Notes: generated by a model from the sequence alone, not told the origin. Positions 28,902-38,454 are shown, numbered from the stretch's first letter. The stretch is 64,000 bases of DNA from Nesterenkonia sandarakina (GCF_003003175.1 NZ_PVTY01000008.1:1-64000); one strand, 5' to 3'. Made by a program: numbers and translations.

Positions 28902-28907
28902 TAGGCT
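28902..28907 (+). promoter_or_regulatory. -10 element TAGGCT of a probable leaderless dapB promoter
   Basis: TAGGCT is followed by six G residues and the dapB ATG, so transcription would start at the initiation codon. The G run could alternatively act as a weak ribosome binding site. Confidence 0.5.
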
Positions 28908-28913
28908 GGGGGG

Positions 28914-29675
28914 ATGAGCACAGCACAGATTCGAGTCGCCGTCCTCGGCGCAGGCGGCCGCATGGGCACCGAGGCAGTGAAAGCCGTCCAGGACGCACCC
29001 GACATGGAGCTCGTCGCCGCACAGGGCCGGCACGACCAGCTCAGCGAGATCCTCTCCGCCGGCGCCACCCACGTGGTGGATCTGACCGTTCCGGAGTCCA
29101 CCGAGGCCAACGTCCGCTTCGCCGTGGAGAACGGCCTCCACGCCGTGGTCGGCACCACCGGCTGGGACACCGCCAGGCTGCACGCGCTTGAGCAGCTGCT
29201 CGCCGAGCACAGCTCCGCCGGCGTGCTGATCGCCCCGAACTTCGCCCTGGGCTCGGTGCTTGCCACCGCCTTCGCCGCGAAGGCCGCGCAGTACTTCGAG
29301 TCAGCCGAGATCATCGAGCTGCACCACCCGAAGAAGGTCGACGCCCCCTCTGGAACCGCGGTGCGCACCGCAGAGCTGATGGGCCAGGCGCGCGATGCGG
29401 CCGGCGTCGACCCCTCCCCCGATGCCACCGAGACTGCTCTGGACGGCGCCCGCGGGGCTGAGGTGGCCGGGATCCACGTGCACTCGGTCCGGCTGCGCGG
29501 ACTCGTCGCCCACCAGGAGGTCCTGCTGGGCTCCCCCGGGGAGCAGCTGACCATCCGGCATGACTCCTTCGACCGCGCCTCCTTCATGCCCGGCGTGCTG
29601 CTGGGCCTGCGCACCGTCGGTTCACGGCCCGGACTGACCCACGGACTCGACGGCTACCTGGACCTGGGACTGTAG
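28914..29675 (+). CDS. dapB: 4-hydroxy-tetrahydrodipicolinate reductase
   Basis: NAD(P)H-dependent second step of DAP/lysine synthesis. The 253-residue protein has the Rossmann motif VLGAGGRMG at ~10-18, the catalytic/substrate segment ELHHPKKVDAPSGTA, and a C-terminal RHDSFDRASFMPGVL. It is divergent from the gal regulator and precedes a small membrane-protein gene by five bases. Confidence 0.96.
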   Translation: MSTAQIRVAVLGAGGRMGTEAVKAVQDAPDMELVAAQGRHDQLSEILSAGATHVVDLTVPESTEANVRFAVENGLHAVVGTTGWDTARLHALEQLLAEHSSAGVLIAPNFALGSVLATAFAAKAAQYFESAEIIELHHPKKVDAPSGTAVRTAELMGQARDAAGVDPSPDATETALDGARGAEVAGIHVHSVRLRGLVAHQEVLLGSPGEQLTIRHDSFDRASFMPGVLLGLRTVGSRPGLTHGLDGYLDLGL

Positions 29676-29680
29676 CCCGC

Positions 29681-30133
29681 GTGAAGACTAAATTCTGGAC
29701 CGGACTGGTCATCGTCCTGCTCGCCATCATGCTCGTCGGCGCCGGGGCCTCCGCCTGGCGCTTCCTGCGCGTGGATGACATCTATGCCCAGCTGATCGGG
29801 GTCGGCGCGATGGCCATCGTGATCCTCGGTGCCTGGGTGCTGGGCCGTGAGCTGCTCTTCGGCATCGGCACCGAGAAGCTGGGCCGTCAGCTCGAGACCG
29901 AGGGCGGCCTGCCCGAGGACACCGTGGAACGCTCCGCCGGGGGCCGGGCGAACCGCGCCCAGGCCGATGAGCAGTTCAAGATCTACGCCGCGGAGGCCGA
30001 GGCCGCACCCGAGGACTGGCGCTCCTGGTTCCGGCTCTCCATCGCGTATGACATCGCCGGGGACCGCACCCGCGCCCGGAAGAACATGCGCAAGGCGATC
30101 ACCATGGAGAAGGCCGCCCGCTCGAAGAAGTAG
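29681..30133 (+). CDS. Conserved small membrane protein, function unknown
   Basis: A 150-residue protein with two N-terminal membrane segments (about 7-27 and 41-60) and a soluble C-terminal part containing a TPR-like helix pair (WFRLSIAYDIAGDRTRARKNMRKAI). The GTG start is five bases after the dapB stop, so it is co-transcribed. Related proteins appear next to dapB in other Micrococcales (from memory of the family context); no function is established. Confidence 0.75.
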   Translation: MKTKFWTGLVIVLLAIMLVGAGASAWRFLRVDDIYAQLIGVGAMAIVILGAWVLGRELLFGIGTEKLGRQLETEGGLPEDTVERSAGGRANRAQADEQFKIYAAEAEAAPEDWRSWFRLSIAYDIAGDRTRARKNMRKAITMEKAARSKK

Positions 30134-30146
30134 TCACGGCAGACTC

Positions 30147-30180
30147 CCTGGGCCGGCTCCCGTCACGGAACCGGCCCAGG
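30147..30180. terminator. Bidirectional hairpin terminator between dapB unit and tctA
   Basis: CCTGGGCCGG at 30147-30156 pairs perfectly with CCGGCCCAGG at 30171-30180. It lies between two convergent genes, and each ends within about 20 bases of it. No U-tract follows on either strand. Confidence 0.7.
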
Positions 30181-30199
30181 TCTCTGAGGTCGTGGTGGT

Positions 30200-31726
30200 C
30201 TAGACAGCTACCGACTCCCTGGGCGCGCTGGCGGTCTTCCGCGCCCGGTGAGCCTTGTAGAGGCTGAACCCGATCGAGCCGACCGCGAGGATCAGGAAGG
30301 TCAGCGAGATCGGTCGGGTGACGAAGGTGCTCAGCGTGTCGCTCAGCTGCAGCGCGCGCAGCAGCTCCTCCTCCAGGGTGGCGCCGAGGATCAGCCCCAG
30401 GATCATCGGACCCAGCGGCACACTCAGCTTCACGAGCAGGAACCCGATGATGCCGAAGGCGACGACGACCCAGATGTCGAAGATCCGATTGTTCATCGCG
30501 AAGGAGCCGACCGCGGTCAGCACCAGGATGCACGGCACCAGGATCGCCTTCGGGACCAGTGTGACGCGAGCCAGGAACGGCAGCAGCAGGGTCTGGACGA
30601 CCAGCACGCACAGCGCCGCGACCACGATCGAGAGGTAGATCGAGTTCACCAGCACCGGTTGACGCTCGAAGAGCCCCGGGCCGGGTGCGATCCCGTGCAG
30701 GATCAGCGCACCCATCATCACGGCCTGCGCCACGTCTCCGGGGATGCCCAGGGTGATGGTGGGGATGAACGCACCGCCGGCCACGGCGTTGTTCGAAGTC
30801 TCGGAGGCGACGATCCCACCCGGGTGGCCCTTGCCGTAGTTCTCCGGGTCACGCTTCTCGGCCTTCTTGGCCCGGTCGTAGCTGATGAAGTCCGCCGATT
30901 CGGCGCCGGCGGCCGGGAGGGTGCCGATGAACGTGCCCACCATGGAGGACCGCAGGACGTTGCGCTTCTCGTGCCACATGTCGCGCATCACCTGGCGATA
31001 GGGGACGCGGATTTTCGGCGCCCCGGTGCCGCCGCTGGGCCGGGTGTCCAGCCGGGACTCTTCCACGTTGACCAGCAGCTGGGAGACCGCGAAGAGCCCG
31101 ATCAACACCGGAATCGCGCTGAGTCCCCCAGAGAGCTGGGGATTGTCGAAGTTGAACCGCATCTGACCCGCCGGGGCGACCCCGATCGTGCTGATCAAGA
31201 GCCCCAGACAGGCGGCGATCAGTCCCTTCACCAGGTGTTTGCCGCTGAGTCCGGCCACGAGGGTCAGTGCGAAGAGCACCAGCGAGAAGATCTCCCAGGG
31301 ACCGAAGTTCAGGGTGAAGCGCCCGATGATCGGTCCCACCAAAAACAGCACGGCGGCCCCGATCAGCGTGCCGATCACCGAGGAGGCGATGCCGATCCCC
31401 AGCGCCCGGGCGGGCTCCCCGGCCTTGGCCATGGGGTATCCGTCATAGATGGTCACCACCGAGGACGGGGTCCCGGGGATGCCGAGCAGGATTCCAGCGA
31501 TCAGCCCTCCGGAGAGTCCACCGATATAGATGCCGATCATCAGGGCGAGGCCCTGGACCGGTCCCATGGCGAAGGTGAACGGGAACGCGAGCACCAGCGC
31601 CATGGTGAAGGTGAAGCCGGGGATGGCCCCGGCGATGATGCCGACGAAGACGCCGATCAGGATCGTGAGCAGAGTCAGTGGCGCGGCGACCTCGCCGGCG
31701 GCCGCGACCAGACCTAGTTCCATCAT
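30200..31726 (-). CDS. tctA: Tripartite tricarboxylate transporter, large permease TctA
   Basis: The 508-residue membrane subunit of a TTT-family secondary carrier for carboxylates, with about ten to twelve hydrophobic segments. The family motif GAIPGFTFTMALVLAFPFTFAMGP is near the N-terminus, with GIPGTPSSVVTIYDGYPMAKAGEPARALG and the repeat-related GTLPAAGAESADFISYDRAKK and TLGIPGDVAQAVMMGALILHG further on. The gene is intact, although its partners tctB and tctC are frameshifted; its start is 20 bases after the tctB stop. The substrate is unknown (citrate-like acids are typical). Confidence 0.92.
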   Translation of the reverse strand: MMELGLVAAAGEVAAPLTLLTILIGVFVGIIAGAIPGFTFTMALVLAFPFTFAMGPVQGLALMIGIYIGGLSGGLIAGILLGIPGTPSSVVTIYDGYPMAKAGEPARALGIGIASSVIGTLIGAAVLFLVGPIIGRFTLNFGPWEIFSLVLFALTLVAGLSGKHLVKGLIAACLGLLISTIGVAPAGQMRFNFDNPQLSGGLSAIPVLIGLFAVSQLLVNVEESRLDTRPSGGTGAPKIRVPYRQVMRDMWHEKRNVLRSSMVGTFIGTLPAAGAESADFISYDRAKKAEKRDPENYGKGHPGGIVASETSNNAVAGGAFIPTITLGIPGDVAQAVMMGALILHGIAPGPGLFERQPVLVNSIYLSIVVAALCVLVVQTLLLPFLARVTLVPKAILVPCILVLTAVGSFAMNNRIFDIWVVVAFGIIGFLLVKLSVPLGPMILGLILGATLEEELLRALQLSDTLSTFVTRPISLTFLILAVGSIGFSLYKAHRARKTASAPRESVAV

Positions 31727-31745
31727 GTGAGTGAGTCCTGTTCCC

Positions 31746-32197
31746 CTACGGCAGCACTGTGCGCAGGACGTTCTCGAACACCCAGTTGAGGGTGAAGGGC
31801 AGCAGCGTGGCCAGCGCCAGGCTGGCGATGAGGACCGGCTTGGAGTACTCCCTGATCAAGAGGGCGAATCCGCCGAGCAGGAAGATCATGGAGCTGAGCA
31901 CGAAGCCTGCGAGTCCCAGGAGCGCCACGTAGACGGAGAGCATCGCGACCATCGCGGGCACCCGCCAGTGCACCTTGAGGAAGGTGTCCAGTCCTTTGAA
32001 GCTCACCGCCTGGTCCGCGGCGACGAAGCTGCGGACCAGCAGGATCGCGGTGAGTCCGAAGATCAGTCCGAGGATCACCCGTGGGAAGAAGGCCGGACCA
32101 GCGCCGCGCCGCCGGTGGGGCCGGGCAGCTCGGTGGTCTGGGACCAGAAGGCGCCGGCGAGGACCACCAGGGCCAGGCAGAAGAGACGGTCAGCCAT
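31746..32197 (-). pseudogene. tctB: tctB small permease subunit, broken by a one-base frameshift
   Basis: The frame from ATG 32197 reads ADRLFCLALVVLAGAFW then TELPGPTGGAAL, the usual TctB N-terminus, but after GCGCTGG it runs into a stop (PSSHG*). The next frame continues as PAFFPRVILGLIFGLTAI and on through three more membrane segments to LRTVLP. One extra G at about 32090-32095 (GCGCTGGGTCCG) would restore a 150-residue TctB with the family's GPxxFP motif. Either a real mutation or a sequencing error in a G run explains this. The second fragment could start at GTG 32078. Confidence 0.8.
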
Positions 32198-32230
32198 GAG
32201 GGCACCTCCGCAGAGCGGGAGACCTCATGC

Positions 32231-33228
32231 TCAGAAGTCCTGCATCTGGTCGGCCAGCTGCTCCATCGAGGAGTCCAGCTCGTCGATGTGGCTCTGGTAG
32301 TCCTCGGAGTTCATGAAGTTCGGGTAGGACCCGAGCTCCTCGACGCGCTCCTGGAACTCCTCATTCTCGAAGGCCGCCTCGAAGGCGTCCTGCAGGACCT
32401 CGATGTGCTCGGCGGGGGTGCCCTCCGGGGCCAGGAAGCCGCGGTCCACGGTGAGCGAGAAGTCGATGCCCTGCTCCGCGACGGTGGGGAGGTCCGGCAG
32501 CTGCGGGTCCCGTTCGTCGTTGACGACGCCGAGCGGGACCAGGGATCCGTCTTCGATGTAGCCCTCACCGGAGGCGTAGTCGCCGGTCATGCCGTCGACC
32601 TCACCGGAGATCAGCGCGGCGTACTGCGGGCCGGTGCCGTTGTAGTTCACGTAGTTCAGCGAGGTGGGGTCGATGCCGGCGGCGTCGAGGATCGCGGCGA
32701 TCGTGTAGTGATCCTCGGAGCCGGTGGTGAAGGCCCAGGTCACCTCGCCCGGGTTGGCTTCGACATGATCGAGGAAGCCCGCGAGATCCTCGATCCCGTG
32801 CTCTTCGGCGAAGTCGGAGCTCACCGAGGGCAGGTGCGGGGTCGCGGTGCCCAGGGCGATGGGCTCGAAGGCGTCAAAGCCGTAGTCGACGATGTTGGTG
32901 TGGAACGCGGCGGCGGTCACCTGGTGGGTGCCCAGGATCGTGTAGCCGTCGGCCTGGGAGTCCTTGACCTGGCGGGAGCCCACGGTGGCCGAGGCGCCCT
33001 CGACGTTGACCGGAACGATGTTCTGTCCGAGCTCGTCCTCGGCATATTCGGCCATGAGCCGGAACAGGACGTCGGAACCGCCGCCCGGCGGGTAGGGAAT
33101 GACCATTTCGACCGGGGCGGTGGGAATCCCTCTTCGGCGGCGCCGGCTTCGGCGGTGTCTCCGCAGGAGCTCAGCGCCAGGGTGCTGATGGCCAGGGTGC
33201 CGATGACAAGGTGCGCGTTCTTCTTCAC
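32231..33228 (-). pseudogene. tctC: tctC extracytoplasmic binding protein, broken by a one-base frameshift
   Basis: The GTG at 33228, with an AGGAG Shine-Dalgarno, starts a clear lipoprotein signal (KKNAHLVIGTLAISTLALSSC; lipobox LSSC). After about 35 residues the frame is lost near 33116-33125, and the next frame carries the mature BUG/TctC protein: APVEMVIPYPPGGGSDVLFRL, then QLPDLPTVAEQGIDFS and the family's C-terminal helix. Adding one base restores the fusion. As it stands the binding protein lacks its export signal and would not function. It lies upstream of tctB and tctA in the same operon. Confidence 0.82.
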
Positions 33229-33328
33229 GGTGTTCTCCTCAGGTGAGTGGTGGGGTGCGAGTGAGCAGGATTGGTCGGATGAGTGGAGTCAGGCGGGCGG
33301 GCTCAGGTCGGCCGGGTGGGTCGGGTGG

Positions 33329-34063
33329 TCAGCGGGTGAACGTGTCGGTCGGGACGGTGCCGGTGAATCCGTGGGCGGGCTTCTTGTGCAGGGCCCGGGC
33401 CAGCGCGGCGTGGCGGGAGCTGGTGATGTGGTCGGTCATGGCGGCCTCTGCGGCGTCGAAGTCCTGCAGGGCGAGCAGGTCCAGGATCGTCAGGTGCTGC
33501 TCGGCGGCGATGGCCAGCCGGTCGGAGGTCATGTAGCCGTACATGCGCAGGGCGCGGATCCGGTCGTTGACGTGGACCAGGACCGAGACCAGCGCGGGTT
33601 CTCCGGCGGCCTCCAGGACGCTGCAGTGGAAGGCTTCATCGAGGGCGACCATGTGGGGCGCGGGCTCGGGCATGTCGGCGCGCAGCTGCTCCCACTGCGT
33701 GGAGAGCGCGCAGAGCATGGCGGCGTCGTATTCCGCCGGGCCGTGGGCCACGCGTCGGATTCCCTGCAGCTCCAGGGCCAGTCGGGCCTCGTAGAGTCCG
33801 CCGAGCACATCCGGGGAGGGCAGCACGAGTCCGAAGCCGTTGGTGTGCTTCTGCAGCAGACCTTCAGCCACCAGGCGTGCGATGCTCTCGCGCACCGGGG
33901 TTCGAGACACCCCGAACTCCGAGGCGACGGATTTCTCGGTCAGCCGGTCCCACGGGGAAACGTGTCCGGCTCGGATCGCCGTCCGGAGGGCGGCATAGAC
34001 CCGGTCGGTGGCCGGCAGCGCAGCGGCCTCCGTATTCGGGTCTGTCGACGCATCTGTATACAT
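33329..34063 (-). CDS. GntR-family (FadR/FCD subfamily) regulator
   Basis: A 244-residue regulator with an N-terminal winged HTH (AIRAGHVSPWDRLTEKSVASEFGVSRTPVRESIARLVAEGL) and a C-terminal helical FCD ligand domain (EARLALELQGI, DEAFHCSVLEAAGE, ITSSRHAALARAL). It is upstream of the tct genes in the same direction, so it probably controls them in response to a carboxylate. Its ATG lies seven bases after a TAGCGT hexamer, suggesting a leaderless transcript. Confidence 0.9.
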   Translation of the reverse strand: MYTDASTDPNTEAAALPATDRVYAALRTAIRAGHVSPWDRLTEKSVASEFGVSRTPVRESIARLVAEGLLQKHTNGFGLVLPSPDVLGGLYEARLALELQGIRRVAHGPAEYDAAMLCALSTQWEQLRADMPEPAPHMVALDEAFHCSVLEAAGEPALVSVLVHVNDRIRALRMYGYMTSDRLAIAAEQHLTILDLLALQDFDAAEAAMTDHITSSRHAALARALHKKPAHGFTGTVPTDTFTR

Positions 34064-34070
34064 GCTGACA

Positions 34071-34076
34071 ACGCTA
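34071..34076 (-). promoter_or_regulatory. -10 element TAGCGT of a probable leaderless GntR gene promoter
   Basis: On the minus strand TAGCGT is followed by seven bases (TGTCAGC) and the ATG at 34063. No Shine-Dalgarno is present. Confidence 0.45.
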
Positions 34077-34160
34077 GAAGGACAGTGTTTCCCTCTGGTT
34101 GCCGAGGGTTACAAGGCGATTACTGCGGTGATGCGTTTAGGTGACCGTCTCCGCACAGGG

Positions 34161-34649
34161 CTAGAGCCCGACCCACTCCTTGCTGCCGTCGGCGAAGAAC
34201 TGCTCTTTCCAGATCGGCACCTGTTCCTTGGTCTGCTCGACCAGCTCCGCGCAGGCCTGGAACGCCTCCGCGCGGTGCGCGGAGGCGACTGCGGCGACCA
34301 GCGCATGGTCACCGATCGCCAGCTCTCCGACTCGGTGCGCCACCCAGACCCGCACGGTGGGGAATCGCGCGGCGACGTCGACGGCGACCTGGGCGATCGC
34401 CTCGGCCGCGGAGGGGTGCGCGGTATAGCTGAGCCGGTGCACCGGTTGGCCCTGGTCATGGTTGCGCACGATCCCGGAGAAGCCGACGACGGCGCCGGCC
34501 CGCTCCGCCCAGACCTCTGACTCTGCCTGGGCCGGGGCCAGCGGCTGGTCGCTGAGCTGAGCCAGGATCACCCGCTCCTGCGGGAACTCGAAGGGCTCGT
34601 CGGCGGCGAAGCCGGCCTGGTTCAGCTCCTGGGGTGCGTCGGAGCTCAT
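34161..34649 (-). CDS. moaE: Molybdopterin synthase catalytic subunit MoaE
   Basis: Large subunit of molybdopterin synthase, which inserts the dithiolene sulfurs carried by MoaD into precursor Z. The 162-residue protein has the family blocks GAVVGFSGIVRNHDQGQ, LSYTAHPSAAEAI, VWVAHRVGELAIGD, and the C-terminal catalytic Lys region PIWKEQFFADGSKEWVG. It overlaps the mog stop by four bases (ATGA) and ends the minus-strand moco operon; its partner moaD is in the divergent operon. Confidence 0.94.
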   Translation of the reverse strand: MSSDAPQELNQAGFAADEPFEFPQERVILAQLSDQPLAPAQAESEVWAERAGAVVGFSGIVRNHDQGQPVHRLSYTAHPSAAEAIAQVAVDVAARFPTVRVWVAHRVGELAIGDHALVAAVASAHRAEAFQACAELVEQTKEQVPIWKEQFFADGSKEWVGL

Positions 34650-35272
34650 TCCCCGTTGCCCCAGGCCTCGTGGTCGCGGATGTCGGCGACCTGGTCACAG
34701 AGGTGCGGGAGCAGCTCGATGAGCACCTCCATGCCCTCGCGGACGGCCTTCGGCGAGCCGGGAAGGTTCACGATGACGGTCTTGCCGGTGACCCCGGCGA
34801 CTCCGCGGCTGAGCGAGGCCAGCGGGTTCTTGGTCCGGCCGTGCGCGCGCACAGCCTCCATGATGCCGGGGATCTCTTTGTCCAGGATCGGTTTGGTGAA
34901 CTCCGGGGTCATGTCATCGGGGGTCAGTCCGGTGCCGCCGGAGGTGATGATCACGGCGGGTTCGATCTGGACCAGGAGCTCGGAGAGGGCGGCGAGGACT
35001 CCCTCGCCGTCGGGGATCAGCACCGGGGGCCGGGCGAAGAAGCCGATCTTCTCCGCGTACTCGGCGATGACCGGGGCCGAGCGGTCCTCGGTGACGCCGG
35101 TGGCGGCCCGGGTGGAGACGATCACCGGTGCGATCATCCGCGCGGTCTCGGCGTCGGAGTCGTCGGTCTCGCCCAGGTCCGGCACCTCGGCCTCGCCGGC
35201 GGCGCCGTTCTCGGGCGAGGTGTTCTCGGGCGGTGTCTGCTCGGGCGGGGTGGTGTGCGGGGTGTCGGTCAT
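34646..35272 (-). CDS. mog: Molybdopterin adenylyltransferase / MogA-MoaB family
   Basis: Activates molybdopterin by adenylylation before metal insertion. The MoCF domain (residues ~60-208) has [16 protein letters not shown] and the [15 protein letters not shown] motif. About 50 acidic, Pro/Thr/Glu-rich residues precede it. The ATG at 35272 is chosen because it overlaps the moaC stop (ATGA), as at every junction of this operon. MogA and MoaB are hard to separate by sequence alone. Confidence 0.9.
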   Translation of the reverse strand: MTDTPHTTPPEQTPPENTSPENGAAGEAEVPDLGETDDSDAETARMIAPVIVSTRAATGVTEDRSAPVIAEYAEKIGFFARPPVLIPDGEGVLAALSELLVQIEPAVIITSGGTGLTPDDMTPEFTKPILDKEIPGIMEAVRAHGRTKNPLASLSRGVAGVTGKTVIVNLPGSPKAVREGMEVLIELLPHLCDQVADIRDHEAWGNGE

Positions 35273-35805
35273 CGGGTCTCCGTCTCGGTCCTGGACCATT
35301 CTCCGCTGGCGCCGCCGGTCTTGAACAGGACCATCTGGTCGGTGATCACGGCACCCTTGTCCACGGCTTTGATCATGTCGTACAGAGTCAACGCCGCGAC
35401 GGTGGCCGCCGTCAATGCCTCGATCTCCACGCCGGTGCGGGAGGTGGTCTTCACCTCGGTGGTGATGAGCACCGAGCCGGGAGCCGGCGCGTCGACCGCC
35501 AGGTCCACGGTGACCTTCGCGACGGGAAGCGGGTGGCAGAGCGGGATGAGCTCGGGGGTCTTCTTGGCGGCCATGATGCCGGCGATCCGTGCGGTGGCCA
35601 GGGCGTCGCCCTTGGGCAGTCCGTCGCCGGCGAGCAGGGCGGTGACCTCGGTGGTGGTGTTGACCACGGCCTGGGCCCGAGCCACCCGCTGGGTGACCTC
35701 CTTGCCGGAGACGTCGACCATGTGGGCGCTGCCGTCGCCGCGGACGTGGGTCAGCTTCGGCCGAGGAGCCGCCTCGGTCTGGTGATCAACAGGCTGTTCG
35801 CTCAT
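35269..35805 (-). CDS. moaC: Cyclic pyranopterin monophosphate synthase MoaC
   Basis: Works after MoaA to form cPMP (precursor Z) from the 3',8-cyclo-GTP product. The 178-residue protein shows [16 protein letters not shown], the [23 protein letters not shown] active-site block, and [25 protein letters not shown] near the C-terminus, all hallmarks of MoaC. It overlaps moeA (upstream) and mog (downstream) by four bases each. Confidence 0.96.
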   Translation of the reverse strand: MSEQPVDHQTEAAPRPKLTHVRGDGSAHMVDVSGKEVTQRVARAQAVVNTTTEVTALLAGDGLPKGDALATARIAGIMAAKKTPELIPLCHPLPVAKVTVDLAVDAPAPGSVLITTEVKTTSRTGVEIEALTAATVAALTLYDMIKAVDKGAVITDQMVLFKTGGASGEWSRTETETR

Positions 35806-37145
35806 CGGGTGCCCACCCCGCGACCGGTGATCAGCACGGCCTGCCGCTCGGAGCCGGCCGGGATCTCGACGTCGTCCTCGGGCAGCACCAGCAGCGCGTC
35901 GGCTCGGGCAAGGTGGCCCAGCAGATGGGAGCCGGGGCCGCCCTCCAGCGCCACGGTGGGCACGGCTCCGGCCTCGGCCGCGGCGTCGTCGAGGATCCGG
36001 ACCCGGCGGAACTGCCGGACGCCCTGCGGGGAGCTGATCTCCTCGGCGGTGCGCACGGTGATCTGGCGCGGCGGGGCGCAGTTGGGATCCACCGCCGCCA
36101 GGGCGGGACGGACCAGGGTCTCCATGCTCACCGCGGAGGACACCGGATTGCCGGGAAGCGAGATGACGGCGATCGGGGCGCGGGCGTCCTCCTGCTGGGA
36201 GCGCCAGTGCAGCAGCCCTCGGCCCTCGAGGTCGCCTTCGAGCAGACCCCAGCCCTGCGGACCGCCGGGCTGCTGGGCGACGACGCCGAAGGAGATGCCG
36301 CGGCCTCCGAGGCCCTGGCGAACCACCTCGTAGGCGCCCTTGCTGATGCCGCCGGCGGTGATGATCAGGTGGGGGTGATGCACGGCGACCAGCGCGTCGA
36401 GCGCATCGAGGAACCAGGCCGGGTCATCGGTGCCGATGCGCGAGGTCTCCACCTGGTGCCCGAAGGTCTCCAGCACGGCGCCGAGCAGCGGGGTGTCGGC
36501 GTCGTAGAGCTGTCCGGGGCGCAGCTCGGAACCGGGGCGGCGGATCTCGTCACCGGTGGAGACCACCAGGGTCCGGATCGGTTCCAGGACGCTGATCTCG
36601 GCATACCCGCAGGCGGCGAGCACGGCGAGCTGGGCGGGGCTGATCACATCGCCGGGTTCGGCCAGCAGCGTGCCGGCGCTGATGTCGGAGCCGATCTCCC
36701 GGATGTAGCGGCCGCGGGCGACGTCTGCGGGGGTGAGGCCGCTGAAGTGCACCTCCTTGGCGCCGAAGCCCTGCGTGAACTCCACCGGGATGACCAGATC
36801 GGCGCCGGCCGGGATCGGGGCGCCGGTCATCACCTCGAAGGCGGCACCCAGCGGCAGCAGGGCCGGCTCCTGGCCAGCAGCGGTGGTGCCGGCCACCGGC
36901 AGGGTCGCGTCCCCGGCGGTCACCGTGAGGTCCGCGGCGCGCAGCGCGAAGCCGTCCATCTGGGAGTTGTCGAACCCGGGCAGGGGCACCTCGGAGACCA
37001 GCCGTTCCGCGACGATCCGGCCGGCGACCTTCCCGGAGGAGATCTCCACGGTTTCGCTGGCACGGGCGCCGAGAGCGGCGCCGAGCACCTCTTTCAGGCG
37101 GCTGATGTGCTCTTCAACGGGTACGCGCACGGAGGTCTCTGACAT
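35802..37145 (-). CDS. moeA: Molybdopterin molybdotransferase MoeA
   Basis: Inserts molybdate into adenylylated molybdopterin. The 447-residue protein has the [16 protein letters not shown] motif near residue 55, the [15 protein letters not shown] segment, the MoCF domain with STGDEI and [10 protein letters not shown], and domain IV with [10 protein letters not shown]. The ATG at 37145 sits seven bases after TAGACT, indicating a leaderless start; an open frame continues upstream but enters the shared promoter. First gene of the coupled moeA-moaC-mog-moaE operon. Confidence 0.94.
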   Translation of the reverse strand: MSETSVRVPVEEHISRLKEVLGAALGARASETVEISSGKVAGRIVAERLVSEVPLPGFDNSQMDGFALRAADLTVTAGDATLPVAGTTAAGQEPALLPLGAAFEVMTGAPIPAGADLVIPVEFTQGFGAKEVHFSGLTPADVARGRYIREIGSDISAGTLLAEPGDVISPAQLAVLAACGYAEISVLEPIRTLVVSTGDEIRRPGSELRPGQLYDADTPLLGAVLETFGHQVETSRIGTDDPAWFLDALDALVAVHHPHLIITAGGISKGAYEVVRQGLGGRGISFGVVAQQPGGPQGWGLLEGDLEGRGLLHWRSQQEDARAPIAVISLPGNPVSSAVSMETLVRPALAAVDPNCAPPRQITVRTAEEISSPQGVRQFRRVRILDDAAAEAGAVPTVALEGGPGSHLLGHLARADALLVLPEDDVEIPAGSERQAVLITGRGVGTR

Positions 37146-37152
37146 GGGCTCC

Positions 37153-37204
37153 AGTCTACGCAGTGGCTCTGACATCTCCTCGAGACAGGCCGCGGGGATA
37201 CGAT
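37153..37204. promoter_or_regulatory. Divergent moeA/moaA promoter, leaderless in both directions
   Basis: For moeA, TAGACT (complement of 37153-37158) is followed by seven bases and the ATG. For moaA, TACGAT at 37199-37204 is followed by six bases and the ATG at 37211. Both starts lack a Shine-Dalgarno at proper spacing. Only 65 bases separate the two ATGs, so -35 regions of the two promoters would be adjacent or overlapping and the two operons are likely co-regulated. No molybdenum cofactor riboswitch fits in this space. Confidence 0.55.
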
Positions 37205-37210
37205 GGCCAG

Positions 37211-38449
37211 ATGCAGCAGCTTCCAGCTGACCACGCCACCGCTCCAGGTCATCCGAGCACGGCCCCGGTGAGCCCGAGCGCCACCGGTCCGGTCGCACCC
37301 AGCCGGGTCCAGCTGGGCATGCCCACGCTGCCCTCGCAGATCCCTTCCCGATCCAGCGTTGCGGGCGGGCCCGACACCACGGGCCCTGACCCATCCCGCG
37401 GGCTGATGGACTCCTTCGGTCGCCGCGCCACCGACCTGCGGATCTCACTGATCGACAAGTGCAATCTGCGCTGCACCTACTGCATGCCCGCGGAGGGGCT
37501 CCCCTGGCTGAGCAAGGATCAATTGCTCTCCGCCGCGGAGATCCGCCGTCTGGTGGACATCGGGGTCAACACGCTGGGTGTCCGTGAGCTGCGGCTGACC
37601 GGCGGCGAGCCCCTGGTCCGCGCCGATCTGGTGGAGATCATCGCGGCTCTGCGCGCCGATCATCCAGACCTGCCCATCGCGATGACCACCAACGCCATCG
37701 GGCTGGAGCGCAAGGCCGCCGCCCTGGCGGAGGCCGGACTGACCCGGGTCAACATCTCGCTGGACTCGGTGCACCGAGAGACCTTCGCCCAGCTGACCCG
37801 CCGCGACTCCCTGGACAAGGTGCTGATCGGGGTCGAGGCGGCCGCCGCCGCGGGTCTGACCCCGCTGAAGATCAATGCGGTGCTGATGCGCGGGATCAAT
37901 GACGCCCACGCCGCTGACCTGCTGGAATGGTCGGTGACTCGGGGCTTCGAGCTGCGCTTCATCGAGCAGATGCCGCTGGACGGGGATCAGCAGTGGAACA
38001 AGGAGGGCACGATCTCCGCCGCCGAGACCCGCGAGCTGCTCTCCGAGCGCTTCGTGCTGACCCCGACCCCGGAGAACCGCGACGGCGCCCCGGCCGAACG
38101 CTTCGACGTCTACCCGCTAGGCACCAGCGCGGAGGAGATCCGCCACGGACGGCAGGGACCGCCGCTGGGACGGGTCGGGGTGATCGCCTCGGTGACCGAG
38201 CCCTTCTGCGCCGACTGTCGGCGCACCCGACTCACCGCCGAGGGCCGGGTGATGAGCTGCCTGTTCTCCAATGAAGAGTTCGATCTGATGCATCTGCTGC
38301 GCAACCCAGCGACCACCGACGCGCAGATCGCCCAGGCCTGGGCCGAAGCGATGTGGCTCAAGCCCGCAGCCCATGGCACCGACCGCCCGGGCTTCGACCT
38401 GGCCAGCTTCCACCGCCCTGACCGCTCGATGTCCGCCATCGGAGGCTGA
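37211..38449 (+). CDS. moaA: GTP 3',8-cyclase MoaA
   Basis: Radical-SAM enzyme that starts molybdenum cofactor synthesis by cyclising GTP. The 412-residue protein has the radical-SAM cysteines C84, C88 and C91 (CNLRCTYC), LTGGEPLVR, the C-terminal second cluster (FCADCRRTRL then MSC), and the essential C-terminal Gly-Gly (SAIGG). About 65 extra Pro/Ser-rich residues precede the usual start; an internal ATG (MDSFGRRATDLR) would give a standard length, but the -10 box just before 37211 favours the longer form. moaD follows by five bases. Confidence 0.93.
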   Translation: MQQLPADHATAPGHPSTAPVSPSATGPVAPSRVQLGMPTLPSQIPSRSSVAGGPDTTGPDPSRGLMDSFGRRATDLRISLIDKCNLRCTYCMPAEGLPWLSKDQLLSAAEIRRLVDIGVNTLGVRELRLTGGEPLVRADLVEIIAALRADHPDLPIAMTTNAIGLERKAAALAEAGLTRVNISLDSVHRETFAQLTRRDSLDKVLIGVEAAAAAGLTPLKINAVLMRGINDAHAADLLEWSVTRGFELRFIEQMPLDGDQQWNKEGTISAAETRELLSERFVLTPTPENRDGAPAERFDVYPLGTSAEEIRHGRQGPPLGRVGVIASVTEPFCADCRRTRLTAEGRVMSCLFSNEEFDLMHLLRNPATTDAQIAQAWAEAMWLKPAAHGTDRPGFDLASFHRPDRSMSAIGG

Positions 38450-38454
38450 AGAAG

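Noticed and set aside
31746-32197. Programmed ribosomal frameshift as explanation for tctB
   Set aside because: No slippery sequence with a downstream structure is visible, and tctC has the same type of error, so loss or sequencing error is simpler.
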